Shown: one piece after another, positions 36,597 to 44,155 of the stretch
Layout of the letters: every line of letters begins with the position of its first letter
How positions within the stretch are numbered: position 1 is the stretch's first letter
Assembly (NCBI RefSeq): GCF_009755665.1
Contig: NZ_CP046622.1
Coordinates: 4,030,001 to 4,094,000, forward strand
Direction: 5' to 3'
From: Variovorax paradoxus
Lineage (GTDB): Bacteria; Pseudomonadota; Gammaproteobacteria; Burkholderiales; Burkholderiaceae_C
Length of the DNA: 64,000 bases
Translations under genes and position numbers: made by a program
Notes under the pieces: generated by a model
Told to the model about the DNA's origin: nothing
Databases searched by the model: none
The model's input: the letters and a program-made list of their open reading frames with translations, nothing else

Positions 36597-37484
36597 ATGT
36601 ACATCCCCGCCACACTCCGCCCCGACAACATCGACGTGTGCGCCGCCAGTGCGCGCCGCACCCGCAAGCCGCGCTCGCTTTTGCTTGCCGCTCCCGCGGC
36701 GGCGTTGCTGCTGGCAGGGGTCGCACCCGCCCACGCGCTGGTCATCGGCGTGACGGAAGGCGTGAGCTACCAGGTCACCGAAAGCCAGATCGCACCGCGC
36801 TTCGAGCCCATTGCCGAGGCCCTGAGCAAGGCATTGAAGCAGCCGGTGACCATCAAGGTGTTGATTTCGTACAACGGTGCACGCGAGGCCCTGAAGGAGC
36901 AGCAGGTCGACATGGCCTTCATCCATCCGGCCCATGTGGCGCTCGAAGCCATCAAGAGCGGCCGCTACCAGGCGCTGGCCTGGACCGGCGGTTTTACCGC
37001 GTACAAGGTGTCGCTGCTGTGCAAGGAGCCGCAACCCATCTCCGACTGGAAGAGCGTTGCCGGCAAGGGCCTGGTGATGCCCGACCCCGATTCGATCACC
37101 TCGGTGATCACGCGCGCCATGCTGCGCGAGCAAGGCGTGCAGGCCGCTTCACTCAAGCTCACCAACACGCGCTACCAGGATGCCGTGCCCTTCTACGTGA
37201 AGAACGGTTTCGCCGCGTACGGCGCCACGGCCTCGTCGGGCGTGATCAAGGCCTGGAAGGACGGCGGCGGCAACGTGTGCGCCGAATCGCGCGCGGTGCC
37301 CATCAAGCAGTGGGTGGCGTCGCGCAAGCTCGATGCCGCCACCACCGCCGCGGCGCGAGAAGCCCTGCTGGGGCTTGCACAAAGCGACGCCGGCAAGCGC
37401 GCGCTTGCAACCTCGACCTACACTGGCTTCGTCGCGCCGTCGGCCGAGGTCGAGGCCGCCCTGCTTACCTGGCTGGGCATCTGA
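36597..37484 (+). CDS. phosphate/phosphite/phosphonate-type ABC substrate-binding protein (PhnD-like)
   Basis: A 295-residue periplasmic binding protein. The signal peptide has an unusually long basic lead (about 23 residues) and ends near APAHA. The mature part has GVTEGVSYQVTESQIAPRFE and KQQVDMAFIHPAHVALEA, typical of the PhnD/PtxB fold, and DPDSITSVITRAMLREQGV. No permease or ATPase gene is adjacent, so its transport partner lies elsewhere, or it serves as a sensor. Ligand not predictable. ATG 36597 is used; GTG 36549 would extend it by 16 residues. Confidence 0.85.
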   Translation: MYIPATLRPDNIDVCAASARRTRKPRSLLLAAPAAALLLAGVAPAHALVIGVTEGVSYQVTESQIAPRFEPIAEALSKALKQPVTIKVLISYNGAREALKEQQVDMAFIHPAHVALEAIKSGRYQALAWTGGFTAYKVSLLCKEPQPISDWKSVAGKGLVMPDPDSITSVITRAMLREQGVQAASLKLTNTRYQDAVPFYVKNGFAAYGATASSGVIKAWKDGGGNVCAESRAVPIKQWVASRKLDAATTAAAREALLGLAQSDAGKRALATSTYTGFVAPSAEVEAALLTWLGI

Positions 37485-37540
37485 AACCGGCAGGCGCGGC
37501 GCCATGGCTCCGCTCCTTTCCTGCTCTTTCAGAATTGCCC

Positions 37541-38245
37541 ATGCACGATCTTTCCAGCTTTCCCATCACCAAGAAATGGCCCGCGCTGCAGCCTGACAGG
37601 CTGCAGCTCTATTCGCTGCCCACGCCCAACGGCGTGAAGGTTTCGATCATGCTGGAAGAAACCGGGCTGCCCTACGAAGCGCACCTGGTGAGCTTCGAGA
37701 CCAACGACCAGATGTCGCCGGAATTCCTGTCGCTCAATCCGAACAACAAGATTCCCGCCGTCCTCGATCCCGACGGCCCCGGCGGCAAGCCGCTCGCGCT
37801 CTTCGAGTCGGGCGCCATTCTTCTCTACCTGGCCGACAAGACCGGCCAGTTCATTCCGCAAGATGCCGCGGGCCGCTACGAAACCATCCAGTGGCTCATG
37901 TTCCAGATGGGCGGCATCGGCCCGATGTTCGGCCAGCTTGGCTTCTTCAACAAGTTTGCCGGCAAGGACTATGAAGACAAGCGCCCGCGAGACCGCTACG
38001 TGGCCGAGTCGAAGCGACTGCTCGGCGTTCTCGACAAGCGCCTCGAAGGGCGCGAATGGGTCATGGGCAATGGCTACACCATCGCCGACATTGCCATCTT
38101 CCCTTGGGTGCGCAACCTGATCGGCTTCTACGAAGCGGCCGAACTGGTGGGCTTCAGCGAATTCAAGAACGTCGCTCGCGTGCTCGAGACCTTCGTTGCG
38201 CGGCCTGCCGTCGTGCGCGGCCTGGGCATTCCGAAGCGCGGCTGA
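37541..38245 (+). CDS. glutathione S-transferase, YghU/Ure2-like
   Basis: A 234-residue GST of the nu/YfcG-YghU type. The N-terminal domain starts LQLYSLPTPNGVKVSIMLEE with Asn near the active site, followed by NPNNKIPAVLDPDGPGGKPL and FESGAILLYLADKTG. The C-terminal domain has MFQMGGIGPMFGQLGFF, as in YfcG. Such enzymes act as disulfide-bond oxidoreductases with glutathione. It stands 56 bases after the PhnD-like gene. Confidence 0.9.
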   Translation: MHDLSSFPITKKWPALQPDRLQLYSLPTPNGVKVSIMLEETGLPYEAHLVSFETNDQMSPEFLSLNPNNKIPAVLDPDGPGGKPLALFESGAILLYLADKTGQFIPQDAAGRYETIQWLMFQMGGIGPMFGQLGFFNKFAGKDYEDKRPRDRYVAESKRLLGVLDKRLEGREWVMGNGYTIADIAIFPWVRNLIGFYEAAELVGFSEFKNVARVLETFVARPAVVRGLGIPKRG

Positions 38246-38274
38246 TTGCGAGGGGCAGCGCATCCGCCGCCCGA

Positions 38275-38302
38275 TCCGAAAACAGAACTATTCATTTTCG
38301 GA
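38275..38302. repeat. inverted repeat after the GST gene
   Basis: TCCGAAAA and TTTTCGGA are exact reverse complements, 12 bases apart, starting 30 bases after the GST stop codon. It may be a transcription end signal (the right arm starts with TTTT but no T-run follows) or a protein site ahead of the sigma factor gene. Confidence 0.45.
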
Positions 38303-38383
38303 GCGAGTGTCTCTTTCAGGCACGCATCCGGGGTTCCCAAACCTTTAACCCGCGTCGTTCAGCTGCGGTTAAGGTTACACTTC

Positions 38384-38402
38384 AATAAGAATAATTCTTA
38401 TT
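38384..38402. promoter_or_regulatory. Fur box upstream of the ECF sigma factor gene
   Basis: AATAAGAATAATTCTTATT is a perfect palindrome around a single centre base and matches the Fur consensus at 13 of 19 positions. It lies 86 bases upstream of the sigma-factor start, in a short AT-rich island, and sets the siderophore locus under iron control. Confidence 0.75.
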
Positions 38403-38487
38403 CAATCATCCGAGTCACCCTTGGCACTGAAGCCGGTGACCGGCCGGGAACCACCACCACTGCGAATGCTTGCGAGAAGGCGATCGG

Positions 38488-39105
38488 ATGCGCGACCTCG
38501 TCCAGGAACTGGTAGCTCACTATGCGGACTTGCGTCGGCAGCTGACGCGCGACCTGCGGGACCCGCACTACGCGGCGGACATCGCGCAATCCAGCTTCGA
38601 GCGGGTGTATGCGCACGCGCTCAAGCTGAACAAGGACATCCGCATCGGCGGCGCGGCACCCGATGGACCGCAGGGCCCGGGCATCGAGTCGCCGAGGGCC
38701 CTGCTGTTTCGCGTGGCGCGCAACCTGTGCGTGGACGACGCGCGTCATCGCAAGGTGGCGCAGGAGTGGGTCAGCACGCATTTCAGCGTCGGCTCGCGCC
38801 AGACGGTGCCGTCTTGCGAGTGCATCGCCTCCCAGCAGCAGGTGCTGGCGCGCGTGGTCGAAACGCTGGAAACCCTGCCGCCGCGGCGGCGCGAAGTGTT
38901 TTTGCTGTTTCGCGCCTACGGCCACACGCGCGCAGAAATCGCGCAGCAGCTCGGCATCACTGAAATGGCGGTGGCAAAACATCTGCTGCGAGCCGCCATC
39001 GACTGCTCGCGCGTGTTCGCCGTGCTGCGCTCGGAGCTGGTCGAACAGACCACCGTGTCGAACCGCACGGGTTTCGACGCGAAACTGGCCGAAGACTTCG
39101 CCTGA
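38488..39105 (+). CDS. ECF sigma factor, FecI/PvdS-like, iron-starvation type
   Basis: A 205-residue sigma-70 family protein of the ECF group. Region 2 spans about residues 10-85 (HYADLRRQLTRDLRDPHYAADIAQ and RALLFRVARNLCVDDARHRK) and region 4 about 120-180 (LPPRRREVFLLFRAYGHTRAEI). It probably drives the siderophore genes around it. A Fur box upstream shows likely iron repression. ATG 38488 follows AGAAGG. The tail of 25 residues past region 4 is not usual. A FecR-N-terminus-like small protein follows 10 bases later. Confidence 0.9.
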   Translation: MRDLVQELVAHYADLRRQLTRDLRDPHYAADIAQSSFERVYAHALKLNKDIRIGGAAPDGPQGPGIESPRALLFRVARNLCVDDARHRKVAQEWVSTHFSVGSRQTVPSCECIASQQQVLARVVETLETLPPRRREVFLLFRAYGHTRAEIAQQLGITEMAVAKHLLRAAIDCSRVFAVLRSELVEQTTVSNRTGFDAKLAEDFA

Positions 39106-39115
39106 GCGTCGCAAC

Positions 39116-39331
39116 GTGGCAAGCGCGCCGGAAGAAAAGCTCATCGAGCGTGCGCTCGCGCTCATCGTCGAAAGCGAAAGCGCCCCGCAAGATGCGGCTC
39201 TTGCCGCGCGCCTGGCCTTGAGCCGCTGGCGCAGCCGATCGGCCGAACATGCCGCCGCGGCGCACGAAGCGCGGCGGCGCTGGGACGCCCTCGGCGGCAT
39301 GGCGGCGGAACTGCGCAACCTGCAAAAGTAG
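39116..39331 (+). CDS. small FecR N-terminal-domain-like protein (DUF4880-like)
   Basis: A 71-residue protein with GTG start 10 bases after the sigma factor. Residues 8-65 follow the DUF4880 pattern of FecR/FpvR N-termini: EKLIERALALIVESESAP, then ALAARLALSRWRSRSAEHAA and a closing RRRWDALGGM (acidic helix, W-x-x-x-x-x-H, R-x-W). In FecR proteins this domain holds the sigma factor; the membrane and periplasmic parts are absent here. It may be a cytoplasmic stand-alone anti- or pro-sigma factor. The similarity is by eye only. Confidence 0.6.
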   Translation: MASAPEEKLIERALALIVESESAPQDAALAARLALSRWRSRSAEHAAAAHEARRRWDALGGMAAELRNLQK

Positions 39332-39343
39332 CGCGTCCGTCGC

Positions 39344-39589
39344 TCACTGCAGGCGCCCCCCTTCGCGCAGCGCCTCGTCCATCGAAGGCTTGATCAGCGC
39401 GGCGCCGGTCAGGGCCCACAGGGTCAGCACATCGTCCAGCGCGCAGATGTTGCCGGGGTTCACGCCGAGCCAGCGTATGAGCTCTTCGGCCCGCTCCGGC
39501 GAGGGCGAATCATGCAGCGTGCAGAAGAGCGACCACGCGACGTCGAAGGCCGGGTCGTCGTCGGTCGGCCGGGTGGTCTTGTCTTTCAT
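39344..39589 (-). CDS. small protein, possibly DUF4880/FecR-N-like
   Basis: An 81-residue acidic protein with no sure family. It reads DDPAFDVAWSLFCTLHDSPS, then ERAEELIRWLGVNPGNICAL and DDVLTLWALTGAAL. The spacing W...L..P....A.E.....WL..NP.N..A...V..LW resembles the FecR N-terminal DUF4880 domain. It is not an MbtH protein (no N-x-E-x-Q-x-S-x-W-P). It lies 9 bases downstream of the exporter gene on the same strand and faces the sigma gene and its miniprotein across a 12-base gap. It may bind the sigma factor. Confidence 0.55.
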   Translation of the reverse strand: MKDKTTRPTDDDPAFDVAWSLFCTLHDSPSPERAEELIRWLGVNPGNICALDDVLTLWALTGAALIKPSMDEALREGGRLQ

Positions 39590-39598
39590 TCCCCTCCT

Positions 39599-41290
39599 TC
39601 ACGCTGCGAGGCTTTCCCGCGATTCGCGCACGTTGTCCTCGACGATCTTTCCCGCCTGCATGGTGATGACGCGGTCGGCCAGGTGAAAGTAGCGGTCGTC
39701 GTGCGAGATCACCACCAGCAGGTGTCCCTTGGCGCGCAACTCGGGCAGCAGCTCGGTATAGAAAAGATGACGGAATGTCGGGTCCTGGTCGGCGGCCCAT
39801 TCGTCGAACACCAGCACCGGGCGGCCTTCGAGGTAAGCGTGCACCAGCGCCAGCCGCTTGCGCTGCCCCGTTGACAGGTCGGTGGTGCTGAATGCGCCGT
39901 TCTTCAGGCTCACCTTGTGAGCGATTTCCAGCCGCTCCAGATAGGGCAGCGCCGTTTCGGGCAGCACCTCCATGCCGGCGCCGCCTTCGCTTTCCTCACC
40001 GGCCACGAGGTCTTCGAACAGATAGAAGTCGGAGAACACCGTGGTGAAGAGCTGGCGGTAGTCGTCGCGGCCTTCGGGCTTGACCACCGAGCCGTCGATC
40101 AGCACATCGCCCGCTTGCGGCGCATACAGGCCCAGCAGCAGCTTGATCAGCGTGGTCTTGCCGGAGCCGTTGTCGCCCACCACAAACACCATTTCGCCGC
40201 GGCGCAGCTTCAGGTCGATGGGCCCGAGCGCAAAGGCTTCGCCGCCTTCGGGCGCATCGAACGCATAGCGCACGCCGCGCATGCCGATTTCGTTCTTCAG
40301 GATGACACCGTTGGACGCGCGCTCCAGGTGCAGGTGCGGCTCCGGCGTGGCAAAGCGCGCTGACAAATCGCCGATGCGTTGAAAGGCGACCTTGGCGCGG
40401 CCCACGCCGGGCAAGGTGAGCGCAATCTGGTCCAGAGGCCCTTTGAGAAACAACAGCACGAGCACGAAGCCGCTGACCACCGCGGGCTCGGTCGTGCGGA
40501 ATGCAGCCCAACCCAGGATCAACGCGATCAGCAGAAAAAACAGCGCCGAGCCGAAGGCGGTGGCGATCACGTAGGTGTTGATGGCGCGCCCGTTGACCAC
40601 GCGAATGGTGTCGACGATGCGCTCGATCTGCCCCGCGAACATGCGCGTACGGCGCGTGCGGTGCATGCGCAGCTCCTTGGCGCCTTCGCTGATGGCGCGG
40701 TAGGCCTTGTGCAACTGGTCTTCCTGCTCGCGCGCCTTCCAGAAGCCGGCCTCACCTCGGATTTGCGCCATGAGCTGCACGCTGATGCCGATCACCAGCG
40801 CCAGTAGCATCAGGCCAAACAGCGGCAGCGAAAGAAACGCGAGATAGCTCAGGCAGCCCAGCGCGACGGCAAGCGCGATCAGCGTGCCCGACAGCGCAAA
40901 CGCCACGTCGCTGATCATGTCTACGTCTTGCGACAGCACAGGCATCAGGCGATGCGTGCGGTAGCGCTCCAACGCATCGATCGGTGCCGAGAGAATCTTC
41001 TGCGCCAGGCTTTTTCGCACCTGGGCCACCAGCCGCTGGCCGACAAAGTTCGTCGACACGTCCGACGCCATGCGCCCGAAGAGCGCCACGCCGCACAGGC
41101 CGACGAAGGTCAGCAGCAGGCCGCCCGCCAGTCCGCCCGGCTGGTTGAGCACCCGGTTGATGGTGCCGAGCAGCGCGACCGTGGCCGCACCGGCACCGAC
41201 GCCCGTCACCAGGGACAACGATATCCATGGAAGAAACGGTTTCAGCAGGCGCCCGATCTCGGCGCCGTTGCCTGTGGTGGTAGTTGTCAT
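39599..41290 (-). CDS. cyclic-peptide/siderophore ABC exporter (PvdE/SyrD type)
   Basis: A 563-residue half-transporter with six membrane helices (about residues 15-290) and a C-terminal ATPase. Walker A is VVGDNGSGKTTLIKLLLG; the signature is the family variant LSTGQRKRLALVHA, and Walker B VLVFDEWAADQDP. This is the PvdE family, which moves siderophore precursors from cytoplasm to periplasm. It is divergent from fhuF and the hydroxamate genes, 183 bases apart. No clear Fur box lies in that gap; a promoter for the ECF sigma factor is likely. Confidence 0.93.
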   Translation of the reverse strand: MTTTTTGNGAEIGRLLKPFLPWISLSLVTGVGAGAATVALLGTINRVLNQPGGLAGGLLLTFVGLCGVALFGRMASDVSTNFVGQRLVAQVRKSLAQKILSAPIDALERYRTHRLMPVLSQDVDMISDVAFALSGTLIALAVALGCLSYLAFLSLPLFGLMLLALVIGISVQLMAQIRGEAGFWKAREQEDQLHKAYRAISEGAKELRMHRTRRTRMFAGQIERIVDTIRVVNGRAINTYVIATAFGSALFFLLIALILGWAAFRTTEPAVVSGFVLVLLFLKGPLDQIALTLPGVGRAKVAFQRIGDLSARFATPEPHLHLERASNGVILKNEIGMRGVRYAFDAPEGGEAFALGPIDLKLRRGEMVFVVGDNGSGKTTLIKLLLGLYAPQAGDVLIDGSVVKPEGRDDYRQLFTTVFSDFYLFEDLVAGEESEGGAGMEVLPETALPYLERLEIAHKVSLKNGAFSTTDLSTGQRKRLALVHAYLEGRPVLVFDEWAADQDPTFRHLFYTELLPELRAKGHLLVVISHDDRYFHLADRVITMQAGKIVEDNVRESRESLAA

Positions 41291-41473
41291 GCAAAGGCTC
41301 TTTCCGCCCCGGGGGCGACAGCGTGGAAACGACCATGCCGCCCGGCACAGCCCCGGCGGCTTCGTGCCACCTACTGCCTAGACGGTTGAGCCGCGGCAAT
41401 GTTCAGCGCGGTGCGCGTGAACAGTTGCCCTGCAAATCCGTCTTGATGAAATGACCTTGCCGACGGCCGATCC

Positions 41474-42202
41474 GTGATCCCGCTGCTGGAGCCCCTGTTC
41501 CCCGGCGAGCTGGCCGCGCATGGCGAGAAACTGCAATGCGCCGACACCGTGCCGCCCGGCGCGGTGCGCGTGGCGGACCTTGCGCAATCGCCCGCGCTGC
41601 TTGCCGACGTACTGCAGAGAAATGCGCGCTACCGGGGCCTTGCCGGCACAGACTTGCGCGCCGTTGCGTCTGCATGGAGCCTCGAATACATCGCGATGCT
41701 GCTGCCGCCTGTGATGGCCGCGGCCAGCATGCTGCAGCACGTGTTTCCGGTTGCGGCGGAACACACCTGGGTGCGGCTCGACGCGCATGGCGGCCCCGCC
41801 AGCTTTCACATCCGGCACATGGGCCGGCCGCACCACGGCGCCGGCGCCGCAGAGCGCTACGCGCCGCTGCTCTGGCAGCACCTTGCGCCGCTGTTCGAGG
41901 CGCTCGCCGGCCTGACACGGCTCGCGCCCAAGATTCTCTGGAGCAACACCGTGCGGCTCATGGAGCCGGTATTCGACGTGGCGCTGGCCGCCACCGGCAG
42001 CGCACCGTCGATCGCGCGCGACCGGCAGCTGCTGCTGCACAGCGCCACGTGGCCGAACGAACCTCGCGCCAACCCGCTTCACGGGCGCGAACGCAGCCAC
42101 CCCGTCAAGCTGCACCGGGAGTGCTGCCTCAACTACCTTCTGCCGCGCGAGCACCACTGCAACGCCTGCCCGCTTGCGCCGGAGCATCGCGGCCTCGGGT
42201 GA
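41474..42202 (+). CDS. fhuF: siderophore-iron reductase, FhuF type
   Basis: A 242-residue protein with the FhuF C-terminal [2Fe-2S] motif: ECCLNYLLPREHHCNACP (C-C-x10-C-x2-C). The middle has SLEYIAMLLPPVM and the RMEP-like TVRLMEPVFDV. It reduces ferric iron to release it from hydroxamate siderophores in the cytoplasm. The start is GTG 41474; I see no better start. It opens an operon with formyltransferase, acetyltransferase and N-monooxygenase, so uptake and synthesis are expressed together. Confidence 0.88.
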   Translation: MIPLLEPLFPGELAAHGEKLQCADTVPPGAVRVADLAQSPALLADVLQRNARYRGLAGTDLRAVASAWSLEYIAMLLPPVMAAASMLQHVFPVAAEHTWVRLDAHGGPASFHIRHMGRPHHGAGAAERYAPLLWQHLAPLFEALAGLTRLAPKILWSNTVRLMEPVFDVALAATGSAPSIARDRQLLLHSATWPNEPRANPLHGRERSHPVKLHRECCLNYLLPREHHCNACPLAPEHRGLG

Positions 42203-42251
42203 ACAGATTGCGGGCCATTCCGTCTTCCATCTATCCATCCATTCCACGCAT

Positions 42252-43103
42252 ATGTCCCAGGCCAAGCTCGTCTACATCCTGTCTTTGAGAAACGCCGCCG
42301 CCGACAAGGCCGGCCAGCATATTTCGTACAAGGGAGAACAGCGCTACATGGCCTCACCGCTGGAGTACCTGGCCAAGGCGCTCGACGAGACGCCGCTGGG
42401 CGACGCCTACTCGCTCGAAGGCATCGTCATCGACGACGATCCGCGCTCGCCGAAAGACCAGGCCGCGCTGCAGGACTACGGCTTTTCGTGCCAGCCCGAC
42501 AAGAAATGGATTTTTCCGGCGGGCCTGAAGACGCAAGGCAAACAGCTCACGGACATCTTCCATTCGGTGCCTTCCGAATACAGGCGGCTGCCGCTCGATT
42601 CAGCCGAACGCCCCGGCGGCAAGAGCCGCTTCGAGCGCACCCTGCTCGACAAGCTGCTGACGCTACAGGCCGACATCGTCTTGCTCGACGGCCTCCTCGT
42701 GATCCTCGACGAACTGGTGCGGCCCGGCGCGCCGTTGCACCGAAAGATCGTCAACATCCATCCGGGCATCACCCGCATCGAATCGCCGTACGAGCGCCGC
42801 GGCGCCTACGCAACGCTCGATGCGCTGCACGGCGCGCAGGGCCGCAAGATCGTGAACTGGCAAACGATGGAAAGCGTGCCTGTGCCTCCTCTCTACAAGA
42901 CAGGGGCCTCGCTTCACTACGTGGACAACGGCATCGACTCCGGCGAGGTGATCCACGACGCGCTGCGCACCACCATCGACCCGGAGGACACCATCCTCGA
43001 GCTGCGCTGGAACAACTTCAACCACAGCCTCTTCCCCGCCCTGCACGAGGGCCTGGCCCTGCTTGCAGGGCAACGGCAACCGCTCACCGAAAGAACCGCA
43101 TGA
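42252..43103 (+). CDS. N5-hydroxyornithine formyltransferase (PvdF-like)
   Basis: A 283-residue formyltransferase. VNIHPGITRIESPYERRGAY carries the conserved N-x-H of the formyl-transfer site, and GASLHYVDNGIDSGEVIHD the catalytic Asp. It is longer than GART and resembles PvdF, which formylates hydroxyornithine with 10-formyl-tetrahydrofolate. The ATG at 42252 is the first clear start after fhuF. Its stop overlaps the start of the acetyltransferase (ATGA). Confidence 0.88.
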   Translation: MSQAKLVYILSLRNAAADKAGQHISYKGEQRYMASPLEYLAKALDETPLGDAYSLEGIVIDDDPRSPKDQAALQDYGFSCQPDKKWIFPAGLKTQGKQLTDIFHSVPSEYRRLPLDSAERPGGKSRFERTLLDKLLTLQADIVLLDGLLVILDELVRPGAPLHRKIVNIHPGITRIESPYERRGAYATLDALHGAQGRKIVNWQTMESVPVPPLYKTGASLHYVDNGIDSGEVIHDALRTTIDPEDTILELRWNNFNHSLFPALHEGLALLAGQRQPLTERTA

Positions 43104-44143
43104 CGCCAACTCCCCATGTCTCCTATGCGGGCGGCATGCCGCACGCCATCACGCGCGACGGCGACACGCTCAGCGTGCGCAACACGCAGGACGAAACACG
43201 CTCGCTGTGGAAAACCAGCCAGGCGGCCTCGGGCGCCGCGCTCCAGTGGGTGGACGGCAGCAATACATCCACGGCCCACCTGCTGGCCGCCCTGGAAGGC
43301 GCGTTCGAACACCACCCGGCCCACAAGACGCTGCGCGTTGCGCCGAGCCAGCCGGCGGCGTCGCTCGTGCAGGGCGGCGTGCTGCTGCAAGCCGAAGGCG
43401 GCCAGGCCCTCGCCTGCCGCGACATGCTTTGGCAGCAGCCTTCGCTGTGGCTGCCCGCAGTGCACGCTCCCATGGCCCTGCAATACGCACTGACCAACGG
43501 CAAGCGCCACCCCGTGCGCCCGCCCAAGCCGCGCGGGGTGCTCTACCAGCGCTTCATCCCCTGGCTCGGCAAGACCTTTTCGTTTCGCAGTTTCGACTCC
43601 GAAGCCGACCTGCCGATGTTCAACCGCTGGATGAACGACCCCGACGTGGCCGTGATCTGGGAGGAAGAAGGCGACCTGGACAAGCACCGCCAGTACCTCT
43701 CGGCCATCGACCGCGATCCGCACATGTATTCGATGATCGCCTGCCTCGACGGCGAGCCCTTCGGCTACTTCGAGATGTACTGGGCCAAGGAAAGCCGCAT
43801 TGCGCCGTTCTACGACGTGGACGACTACGACCGCGGCTGGCACGTGCTCATCGGCGAGCCGGCGTTTCGCGGCAAGGCCTTTGCCACCGCCTGGCTCACC
43901 TCGATTTCGCACTACATCTTCTTGTGCGACCCACGCACCCGGCGCGCCGTGGGCGAGCCGCGCATCGACCACCTGCAGCAGATCCGCAACCTCGACAAGT
44001 CCGGCTACGCGAAGGTGAAGGAATTCGACCTGCCGCACAAGCGCGCCCTGCTGGTCGTGATGCTGCGCGAACGCTACTTCACCGACGCCCTCTGGCTGCC
44101 CCGCAGCGACGGCGCCGCCATGCCTGCCCAACATTCTGCGTAA
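43100..44143 (+). CDS. siderophore acetyltransferase (IucB/AlcB-like GNAT)
   Basis: A 347-residue protein. The N-terminal 150 residues are a siderophore-specific extension. The GNAT domain lies at about 165-335: FRSFDSEADLPMFNRWMNDP, then YDRGWHVLIGEPAFRGKAFA (acetyl-CoA site) and RIDHLQQIRNLDKSGYAKVK. This is the IucB/AlcB type that acetylates or acylates an N-hydroxylated diamine. Having it next to a formyltransferase suggests the product holds two kinds of hydroxamate. It overlaps the formyltransferase and is 12 bases before the monooxygenase. Confidence 0.88.
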   Translation: MTPTPHVSYAGGMPHAITRDGDTLSVRNTQDETRSLWKTSQAASGAALQWVDGSNTSTAHLLAALEGAFEHHPAHKTLRVAPSQPAASLVQGGVLLQAEGGQALACRDMLWQQPSLWLPAVHAPMALQYALTNGKRHPVRPPKPRGVLYQRFIPWLGKTFSFRSFDSEADLPMFNRWMNDPDVAVIWEEEGDLDKHRQYLSAIDRDPHMYSMIACLDGEPFGYFEMYWAKESRIAPFYDVDDYDRGWHVLIGEPAFRGKAFATAWLTSISHYIFLCDPRTRRAVGEPRIDHLQQIRNLDKSGYAKVKEFDLPHKRALLVVMLRERYFTDALWLPRSDGAAMPAQHSA

Positions 44144-44155
44144 AGGAAAAACGCC

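Noticed and set aside
39344..39589. Reading the 81-residue protein as MbtH
   Set aside because: Small acidic proteins in NRPS loci are often MbtH, but the N-x-E-x-Q-x-S-x-W-P signature is absent and the order of Trp and Pro residues is different.
41291..41473. Fur box or ECF promoter between the exporter and fhuF
   Set aside because: No stretch matched Fur well, and CGTC/AAAT-like pieces did not have the right spacing to be called.
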